From the NCBI GenBank assembly GCA_015064525.1, contig SVSC01000009.1:1-34524 (forward strand): a DNA stretch of 34,524 nucleotides. Direction: 5' to 3'. The position numbers and the translations under genes are program-made. Origin of the DNA: Oscillospiraceae bacterium. Lineage in GTDB: Bacteria > Bacillota > Clostridia > Oscillospirales > CAG-272. This document shows positions 28,177-34,524 of this stretch, one piece after another (position 1 is the first letter of the stretch; the number at the start of each line of letters is the position of its first letter). The notes under the pieces are model-generated. The model ran no database searches. It was not told where the DNA came from and saw only the letters and a list, made by a program, of their open reading frames with translations.

Positions 28177-29385
28177 TCAACCGAAGTAGGACAGCAGCAC
28201 GCCTGCCGCAACGGCAGAACCGATAACACCCGCAACGTTGGGGCCCATTGCGTGCATGAGAAGGAAATTGCCGGGATCCGCCTTTTGCCCCTCCTTTTGC
28301 GCAACGCGCGCCGCCATGGGAACGGCGGAAACGCCTGCGGAGCCGATGAGCGGGTTGATTTTGCCACCCGTCAGCTTGCACATGATCTTTGCGGTGATCA
28401 AACCTCCGCAGGTGGAAACGCAGAACGCCGCCAAGCCAAGACCAATGATCAAAAGGGTTTCAAGGCGCAGGAAGTTCTCGGCGCTTGCAGTGGCGCCTAC
28501 CGAAATTCCAAGGAAAACGGTTACAATGTTCATCAGCTCGTTCTGCACCGTTTTGGAGAGACGCTCGGTGACACCGCACACATTGAGCAGGTTACCGAAC
28601 ATCAGACATCCCACAAGAGTGAGCGCCTCGGGCAGGATCAATCCAACCACGGTGGTTACCATGATGGGAAAGACCAGCTTTTCCAAGCGGGAAACCTTGC
28701 GAAGCTCGGTCATGCGGATCTTGCGCTCCGCCTCGGTGGTGAAAAAGCGCATGAACGGAGGCTGAATGATGGGGATCAGCGCCATGTAGGAATACGCCGC
28801 AATGGCAATGGCGCCAAGCAACGGGGGAGCCAGCGTTTTGGTGACGAGGATCGCCGTGGGACCGTCGGCACCGCCAATGATACCGATGGCTGCCGCCTCA
28901 TTTCCTGTAAACTGTCCCGTCATCAAAGCAAAGGAAAAAGCGGCAAACACGCCCAGCTGTGCGCCCGCGCCAATCAGCAAGCTCTTGGGGTTGGAGATCA
29001 GGGGGGAGAAATCGGTCATCGCGCCGATACCGATAAAGATCAGGCAGGGATAAATTCCCAGCTTAACGCCGAGATAGAGCAGATCCAGCAATCCGCCATC
29101 ATGTAACACCTGGGCATACTTAACGTCCTCGGCAATAAAGAAATCCAGATGGAACATTCCCGCTCCGGGCAGGTTGGTGAGAAGCATTCCCACCGCAATG
29201 GGGAGCAGAAGCAAGGGCTCAAACTGCTTACCGATGGCAAGATAGATCAAAACGCAGGAAAGCGCCAGCATGATCATCGACTGCCACCAAAGGTCGTTGA
29301 ACACCATCGAGCCGTCGGCTTGCTCCTCATAGAACAGCTTGTAGATGCCCGTCGACTCCAAAAAATTCAAAATACTGTCAACCAT
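28177..29385 (-). CDS. oadB: Na+-translocating decarboxylase beta subunit (OadB/MmdB family)
   Basis: 402 aa polytopic; GIGAMTDFSPLISNPKSLLIGAGAQLGVF, GNEAAAIGIIGGADGPTAI, VPMAARVAQKEGQKADPGNFLLMHAMGPNVAGVIGSAVAAG. Confidence 0.95.
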   Translation of the reverse strand: MVDSILNFLESTGIYKLFYEEQADGSMVFNDLWWQSMIMLALSCVLIYLAIGKQFEPLLLLPIAVGMLLTNLPGAGMFHLDFFIAEDVKYAQVLHDGGLLDLLYLGVKLGIYPCLIFIGIGAMTDFSPLISNPKSLLIGAGAQLGVFAAFSFALMTGQFTGNEAAAIGIIGGADGPTAILVTKTLAPPLLGAIAIAAYSYMALIPIIQPPFMRFFTTEAERKIRMTELRKVSRLEKLVFPIMVTTVVGLILPEALTLVGCLMFGNLLNVCGVTERLSKTVQNELMNIVTVFLGISVGATASAENFLRLETLLIIGLGLAAFCVSTCGGLITAKIMCKLTGGKINPLIGSAGVSAVPMAARVAQKEGQKADPGNFLLMHAMGPNVAGVIGSAVAAGVLLSYFG

Positions 29386-29420
29386 GGTATGTAGTCCTTT
29401 CCGTTATATGGATAAAGACC

Positions 29421-29831
29421 TTAGTTCAGGGTGACAAGAACAGCGTCGGTCTGAACAGACTGACCTGCGGAGGCATCCACGGTGGCAACGGTGCCATCGG
29501 CGGGAGCCATGATATCGTTCTCCATCTTCATAGCCTCCAGCACGCAGAGAACGTCGCCCTTCTTCACGCTGTCGCCGGGCTTCACGTTCACCTTAATAAT
29601 ATTTCCGGGCATGGGCGCCTTCACAGCGGTGGCGCCTGCGAGGCCTGCTGCCTTGGGAGCAGCGGGAGCGGCGGGGGCGGGAGCAGCTGCGGGAGCGGGA
29701 GCAGCTACGGGAGCGGGAGCAGCAACGGGAGCCACGGGTGCGGCATAGGTAACAGCCGCGGGGGCGGCACCAAGCTCCTCAACAACAACCTCATATGCAA
29801 CACCGTTCACGGTTACGCGATAACTTTTCAT
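29421..29831 (-). CDS. Biotin carboxyl carrier subunit (biotin/lipoyl-attachment protein)
   Basis: [20 protein letters not shown]...Ala/Pro linker...[44 protein letters not shown]. Alternative GTG start at 29840. Confidence 0.93.
   Translation of the reverse strand: MKSYRVTVNGVAYEVVVEELGAAPAAVTYAAPVAPVAAPAPVAAPAPAAAPAPAAPAAPKAAGLAGATAVKAPMPGNIIKVNVKPGDSVKKGDVLCVLEAMKMENDIMAPADGTVATVDASAGQSVQTDAVLVTLN
29672..29733. repeat. In-frame 18-bp minisatellite in the Ala/Pro linker of the biotin carrier
   Basis: cgggggcgggagcagctg | cgggagcgggagcagcta | cgggagcgggagcagcaa | cgggagcc. Confidence 0.8.
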
Positions 29832-29862
29832 TTGATTCACCTAAATCCTTTCTGATTTTTGT

Positions 29863-30255
29863 TTAACGTCTGCCGACTCTGCGGTCGGAGGCTCTCTTAA
29901 AGGACACCACGCGGAAGCCGCCTGTGTAGCCATCCTCCGCCATTGCGGCACTGATTGCCGCTGTGATCGCCGCGATCAAGGCTCCGTTGTCCGCAACGGG
30001 GGCGGCGGGAGCGGCGGGCACATTCTTTTTCGCTCTTTTAGCGGGCTTTTCGGGCTTTTTCTCTGTCTTGGGTGCAGGCTCCTTTTTGGGCTCGGGACCA
30101 ACGATCATTCTGTGAGAGATCTCGATCACCAGCCACATGAGAGCCAGCACGGCAAAAATTGCGCCCATACCCAAAAGGGAAACGGTTCCCGCCTCCTTGG
30201 CATTCTCCACGAAGGTGTTGCCGTTGGCGGTCAGCGCATATACAAGATTCATCAT
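29863..30255 (-). CDS. oadG: Decarboxylase gamma subunit (OadG-like)
   Basis: 130 aa; single N-terminal TM (LLGMGAIFAVLALMWLVIEISHRM) plus charged/Pro-rich tail, positioned in the decarboxylase operon. Confidence 0.85.
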   Translation of the reverse strand: MMNLVYALTANGNTFVENAKEAGTVSLLGMGAIFAVLALMWLVIEISHRMIVGPEPKKEPAPKTEKKPEKPAKRAKKNVPAAPAAPVADNGALIAAITAAISAAMAEDGYTGGFRVVSFKRASDRRVGRR

Positions 30256-30270
30256 ACCGCGCCTCCCTTT

Positions 30271-31635
30271 TTACAGCGGGAGATTGCAGTGCTTGCGCGC
30301 CGTGGCGTTACCGCTCTTCACCAGAAGCATATACACGGCAGAGCAAATGCGAGATCGAAGCTCGGCAGAGGAGATCACGTCGTCAATGCTTCCATCGGCA
30401 GCGGCAGCCTCCGGAGCGGCGCAGGTGGCGTTCCACTCCTCAACCAGCGCGGCTCGCGTGTTTTCCTCGGTAATGCGATCGTTCCAAAGGAAAGCAACCG
30501 CCGACTCAGGCGCCATCACGCTCACGGAAGCGGTGGGAAGCGCATACACAAGGTCGGCACCCAGCCCACGGGAGCCCATCAGCGTAAACGCCGCGCCCCA
30601 TGCCTTGCCGGTTACCACGGTGACCTTCGCGGTGTCTGCCGTGGCGTATGCCATTGCCAATTTACCAAGCTGAGCCGCCAGAGGACTTCCCTCCTCCTCG
30701 GCACTCACGGCAACCCCTTCGCTGTCAATCAGCGTGACAACGGGGATCGAAAAGCTATCGCAGAAGGAAATGAGCCTTGCCGCCTTTTTGGCGCCGTCAC
30801 CCGTCAGCACGCCGCCGTTCACGCTTCCGTTGCCGGCAACAAAGCCGCAGCAAACGCCACCAACCTTGGCAAGCCCCGTCACGGTTTCCTTGGCGTAGCA
30901 CTCGCCCATTTCAAGGAAGCGTCCGCAATCGGCAACCGCCTCGCACAGCGCGCGACCCGTCAGACCGTCCACAGCGACCAAACGGTTCACGTCGTCCATG
31001 GGATCGTCGGCATACGTTCCCTCCTCACAGTTGGAGGGGAGCATGGAGATCAGCTCTCTCGCGATGGCAAACGCCTCGTCCTCGCTCGCCGCGCTCACGG
31101 CAGCAAGACCGTTCTCCGCAGCGTACTCGGCGGTTCCAACCTCGCGTCCTACCAGGAAGGGAGCGTTCACAAAGAGCTTGGACACCTCTTTCACCGTGAT
31201 CACGGCATCGAACATTGCCGCGGCGGTTGCCGCCATGCCCGAGCAAACTCCACCGATCACGGCGATCTGGGGAACCGTTCCCGAAGCGCGGCTCACGCAG
31301 GCAAGCAGCTTGCCGTAAGCAGACAGCGCGCCGGCGCCATCGGATACGTACGCGCCGATGCTGTCGAACACGCCGATCACGGGCGCTCCGTTCTTCAATG
31401 CCATTTCATAAACCGTTTCGATCTTTTTCGCCTGCAGAGCATCAAAAGCGCCCTTTTGACGGTCGCTATCCTGCGCGAAGGCGTATGCCAGCTTGCCGTT
31501 CACGGCGCCGTAGCCGCAAACAACACCCGTCAGGTCGCCGCCCTCCCTTTTCAGGTAGGCTCCGATCTCCACAAAGGTGCCGGCATCAAACAAACCGGCA
31601 ATCTTTTCTTTACCGATCGTTGTGTCTTTTTCCAT
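30271..31635 (-). CDS. Acyl-CoA carboxyltransferase-like subunit (MmdA/12S-like), divergent
   Basis: 454 aa crotonase-fold carboxyltransferase pattern (IAGLFDAGTFVEIGAYLK..., ASGTVPQIAVIGGVCSGMAA, KKAARLISFCDSFSIPVVTLID...TGKAWGAAFTLMGSRGLGADLVYALPTASVSVMAPESAV). Confidence 0.85.
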   Translation of the reverse strand: MEKDTTIGKEKIAGLFDAGTFVEIGAYLKREGGDLTGVVCGYGAVNGKLAYAFAQDSDRQKGAFDALQAKKIETVYEMALKNGAPVIGVFDSIGAYVSDGAGALSAYGKLLACVSRASGTVPQIAVIGGVCSGMAATAAAMFDAVITVKEVSKLFVNAPFLVGREVGTAEYAAENGLAAVSAASEDEAFAIARELISMLPSNCEEGTYADDPMDDVNRLVAVDGLTGRALCEAVADCGRFLEMGECYAKETVTGLAKVGGVCCGFVAGNGSVNGGVLTGDGAKKAARLISFCDSFSIPVVTLIDSEGVAVSAEEEGSPLAAQLGKLAMAYATADTAKVTVVTGKAWGAAFTLMGSRGLGADLVYALPTASVSVMAPESAVAFLWNDRITEENTRAALVEEWNATCAAPEAAAADGSIDDVISSAELRSRICSAVYMLLVKSGNATARKHCNLPL

Positions 31636-31706
31636 TCAGACATCCTCCAATTCTGTTGTTTTTTCGGGAAGACCTCAAAAAAACCCTTCCTCCCCACTAT
31701 AATAAA

Positions 31707-31735
31707 ATTGTATCACAAAACGATCACATTGTCAA
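31707..31735 (-). promoter_or_regulatory. sigma-A-type promoter for decarboxylase operon
   Basis: Minus strand TTGACA-N17-TACAAT (-35 at 31730-31735, -10 at 31707-31712). Confidence 0.75.
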
Positions 31736-32114
31736 CGAGGATTTCTATATTTATATGAACATTTTGTAAATACTCAAGCATTGCGTGAATTCTGCCGACA
31801 AAAGAGGCTTTGTTCACAAGCCTTTTGACGTCAGCCACCTCCAAAAAGGATTGATTGCACATTGGAAAATTTCGCAGGAGACACGATAACCGAAAAAACA
31901 CGGAAAGAAAATGCAACGCACGAGCGTCTCACAGGTACGGCAGCATGGATTCCTTTCCATTTCGCGCGTTTGCTGACGGGACGCGAAGGGCGTTTGGAAC
32001 TGCTGAAAAAGGCGCTTCAAGGTCACGGGGCGATTTGGGCGAGCCCGCAAGTCTCTTTCCTGTTGCGTTCATTTTGCGTTTGAAAATCTTTTTTGCAATC
32101 TGTTGGATTTTCCC

Positions 32115-32143
32115 TTTACAAAACAGCAACACTATGGTATAAT
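32115..32143 (+). promoter_or_regulatory. sigma-A-type promoter for MFS/GDPD operon
   Basis: TTTACA-N17-TATAAT; RBS AGAAAGGATC before ATG 32185. Confidence 0.7.
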
Positions 32144-32184
32144 ACGATTGTCACAATCTTACAGCAAAAGAAAGGATCTATCTC

Positions 32185-33588
32185 ATGAAGCTCAATTACA
32201 AGCGCACTCTTTTGGTTGGCATGGCATTCTTCCTGATCTCCGCGTTCTGGCAGGCATACGATGCCATTATTCCGCTGATCCTCACCAATCACTTTGGTCT
32301 TCCCCAAACGGTTTCCGGCGCGGTCATGTCCATCGACAACGTGCTGGCGGTCTTTCTGCTCCCCATCTTTGGCGCGATCTCCGACCGTGTAAGCACCCGC
32401 TTCGGAAAGCGGACCCCCTTCATTCTGTTCGGCTCCCTGATCGCCATGGTATCCTTTATTTGCCTCACCCTGATCGACAACTACCAGCTTTCCCTGCTGG
32501 CAGCCAACGGCATTCCCACCCTCAGCCAAGGGGCTATGACCGAGGAGGCGTTTGCCGAGATGGTTCAAAAAATGACAGTTGAGCTGACCGTTTCCAATCC
32601 CCTGCCCTTTATCGGCTTTATCGCAACCCTTTTGGTGGTGCTTCTGGCAATGGCAACCTTCCGCTCTCCCGCCGTGGCGCTGATGCCGGACGTAACCGTG
32701 AAGCCCCTCCGCTCCAAGGCAAACGCCATTATCAATCTCACGGGTACGGCAGGCGGCATTCTCGTTCTGGTGCTGGGCATGGTCTTTGCCACCTCCAAAA
32801 ACCCCTATATGCAGTACACGGGCTACGTTGCCGCCGTGGTTTCCATCATGCTGGCAGGTCTTGTCATCTTCCTTTTGAGCGTAAAGGAAAAACAATGGGC
32901 AAAGGAAATGGAGGACGAATCCCTTCGTTTGGGTCTGGAGGAGGCTCCCGTTGCGGACAATTCCGAAAAAAGACGCCTTTCCAAGGGAGAAATGACCTCT
33001 CTGCTCCTGATCCTCGCTTCGGTTGCGCTGTGGTATATCGGTTATAACTCGATCACCAGCAAGTATTCGGTCTACGCCACCAACGTGCTGAAATTCGACT
33101 TTAACTTTACTCTGATCATCGCCCAGGCAGCCGCCATCGTCTCCTATATTCCCGTTGGCATCATTGCCTCCAAGCTGGGCAGACGCAAAACCATTCTGGC
33201 GGGTATCCTGATCCTTGCCACAGCCTTCTTTATCGGTAATTTCATCACCTCCTCCACGCCCGAGGGAATTATGCTACCCGTGTTCATTCTGGCGGGAATC
33301 GGCTGGGCAACCATCAACGTGAACTCCTTCCCCATGGTGGTGGAGCTTGCGCGGGGCGGCGACGTTGGCAAATACACCGGCTACTACTACACCGCCTCCA
33401 TGTCCGCGCAGATCGTTGCCCCCATTCTTTCCGGTCTGCTCTACGATCTCTTTACCATGCGCTACGTGTTCTTCGCTTTCGGAACCGTATTTGTTGCCCT
33501 CTCCTTCGTTACCATGTTCTTTGTGAAGCACGGCGACTCCAAGCTCCTTGAAAAGAAGGATCTTCTGGAGCAGCTGGACGTGGACTGA
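32185..33588 (+). CDS. MFS transporter (sugar/SLC45-like)
   Basis: 467 aa, about 12 TM; FGAISDRVSTRFGKRTPFILFG (MFS motif A-like) and KLGRRKTILAG. Confidence 0.88.
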   Translation: MKLNYKRTLLVGMAFFLISAFWQAYDAIIPLILTNHFGLPQTVSGAVMSIDNVLAVFLLPIFGAISDRVSTRFGKRTPFILFGSLIAMVSFICLTLIDNYQLSLLAANGIPTLSQGAMTEEAFAEMVQKMTVELTVSNPLPFIGFIATLLVVLLAMATFRSPAVALMPDVTVKPLRSKANAIINLTGTAGGILVLVLGMVFATSKNPYMQYTGYVAAVVSIMLAGLVIFLLSVKEKQWAKEMEDESLRLGLEEAPVADNSEKRRLSKGEMTSLLLILASVALWYIGYNSITSKYSVYATNVLKFDFNFTLIIAQAAAIVSYIPVGIIASKLGRRKTILAGILILATAFFIGNFITSSTPEGIMLPVFILAGIGWATINVNSFPMVVELARGGDVGKYTGYYYTASMSAQIVAPILSGLLYDLFTMRYVFFAFGTVFVALSFVTMFFVKHGDSKLLEKKDLLEQLDVD

Positions 33589-33589
33589 C

Positions 33590-34408
33590 ATGACGGCGCT
33601 GATTATTTTCGCCTCGGTTGGAGGCATTGCCCTTCTGCTGCTGTTGATTTATCTGCTGGTGCTGATCCGCCCCGTTGGAGCGAAAAAACTCCCCCCGCAG
33701 CTGCTCTGTGACTATGCCCATCGGGGGCTTCACGGCAACGGCATTCCCGAAAACTCCCTCGCTGCCTTTGAGCTTGCCTGTCGGCGGGGCGTTGGCATTG
33801 AGCTGGACGTTCAGCTCTCCCGCGACGGCTGTGTGATGGTGTTTCACGACTACACCCTGAACCGCATGACCGACAGAGACCAAAAGCTCTCCGAGTTAAC
33901 CGCCGAGGAGCTTTCCCAACTTCGTTTGGCAGATACCGACGAAAAAATCCCCACCCTCGCCCAGGTTCTGGCGCTGGTGGACGGTCGGGTTCCGCTGTTG
34001 GTGGAGCTGAAGGGCGAAAGCACCAACACCGCTCTTTGCGCCCCCGTGGCGGAGCTTTTGAAAAGCTATCGCGGAGACTACTGTGTGGAATCCTTTAATC
34101 CCCTATTGGTTGGCGCGATGAAAAAGCAGCTTCCCGGTGTTGTGGGCGGATTGCTCTACACCAACGTTTGCAGAGACAAGAAAAAGCGCTCGGCTCTGAA
34201 CCTTGCGCTCACGGCAATGGCGCTGAACGTGATCGCCCGCCCCAATTTCATTGCCTGCAACAAGGCAGACCGAAATTCTCTCCCCGTACACCTCACCACC
34301 AAGCTTTACCGCGCCCCCCGCTTTGTTTGGACGGTGACCTCCCGAGAGGAGCTGGAGGAAGCGCATCGGCTGGGTGAGCATCCCATTTTCGAGAATTGCG
34401 ATCCCTGA
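33590..34408 (+). CDS. Membrane-anchored glycerophosphodiester phosphodiesterase family protein
   Basis: N-terminal TM then YAHRGLHGNGIPENSLAAFELACRRGVGIELDVQLSRDGCVMVFHDYTLNRMT (GDPD signature); start 2 nt after the MFS stop. Confidence 0.92.
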   Translation: MTALIIFASVGGIALLLLLIYLLVLIRPVGAKKLPPQLLCDYAHRGLHGNGIPENSLAAFELACRRGVGIELDVQLSRDGCVMVFHDYTLNRMTDRDQKLSELTAEELSQLRLADTDEKIPTLAQVLALVDGRVPLLVELKGESTNTALCAPVAELLKSYRGDYCVESFNPLLVGAMKKQLPGVVGGLLYTNVCRDKKKRSALNLALTAMALNVIARPNFIACNKADRNSLPVHLTTKLYRAPRFVWTVTSREELEEAHRLGEHPIFENCDP

Positions 34409-34432
34409 GCAGACATATAAAAAAGAAGTCGG

Positions 34433-34468
34433 TTTGAAAAGGCTGTACCCTTAAGGACAGTTTTCAAA
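34433..34468. repeat. Imperfect inverted repeat (hairpin 1 of 3)
   Basis: TTTGAAAA[GG]CTGT[AC]CC-TTAA-GG-ACAG-TTTTCAAA: long stem with two bulges. Confidence 0.6.
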
Positions 34469-34504
34469 AACACGGCATATCTCGAAAGAGGTATGCCGTG
34501 TTTT
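34467..34504 (+). terminator. Intrinsic terminator after MFS/GDPD operon (hairpin 2 of 3)
   Basis: AAAACACGGCATATCTC-GAAA-GAGGTATGCCGTGTTTT: 17-bp stem (one wobble) with GAAA tetraloop. Confidence 0.85.
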
Positions 34505-34524
34505 GCATTTGTGTCCACAAATGC
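34505..34524. repeat. Palindrome at window edge (hairpin 3 of 3)
   Basis: GCATTTGTG-TC-CACAAATGC; reaches the last base of the window. Confidence 0.6.

Noticed and set aside
30112-31758. 548-aa + strand ORF antisense to OadG/carboxyltransferase genes
   Set aside because: Shadow ORF of GC-rich coding sequence; His/Arg/Gly-rich, crosses several genes.
31814-32142. Short overlapping ORFs (67-95 aa) in the intergenic region on both strands
   Set aside because: No RBS support and mutually overlapping frames; kept only as an unexplained region, not annotated as CDS.

Overview
This 34.5 kb window looks like a chromosomal segment from a Gram-positive, Clostridia-like anaerobe. That placement is inferred from gene content and style only; no taxonomy search was possible. 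From left to right it contains: (i) a truncated PlsC-like acyltransferase (-), then an alpha/beta hydrolase and a LysR regulator (+). (ii) A lacZ-type GH2 beta-galactosidase followed by an unusual metallo-beta-lactamase-fold lipoprotein (-), and a GDPD / solute-binding lipoprotein / duplicated LamG-like surface protein operon (-). (iii) A nine-gene cell-surface glycan operon (-, about 22.4 to 12.0 kb), running from a TTGACA-N17-TATAAT promoter to a strong hairpin terminator. It encodes a Wzm-like permease with an extra extracytoplasmic domain, a short Wzt-like ATPase, GT2/GT4 glycosyltransferases, a DUF2142 membrane protein, a Wzx-type flippase, a DPM1-like GT2 and a DUF2304 protein. (iv) A divergent BlaI/BlaR1-like pair (+) with two TACA-N3-TGTA operators and no penicillin-binding sensor domain. 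(v) A GT4 and a DUF2752 gene (-) separated by a perfect hairpin, and a small DUF4190-like membrane protein (+). (vi) A five-gene biotin-dependent Na+-pump decarboxylase / transcarboxylase-like operon (-) with a divergent carboxyltransferase subunit. (vii) An MFS transporter and a membrane-anchored GDPD (+), ending in three abutting hairpins at the window edge. The best candidates for something under-described are the glycan operon (fused-domain exporter plus a second, unrelated flippase), the carbohydrate-like-domain/MBL lipoprotein, and the decarboxylase operon with altered carboxyltransferase motifs. I saw no CRISPR array, tRNA, rRNA or transposase.
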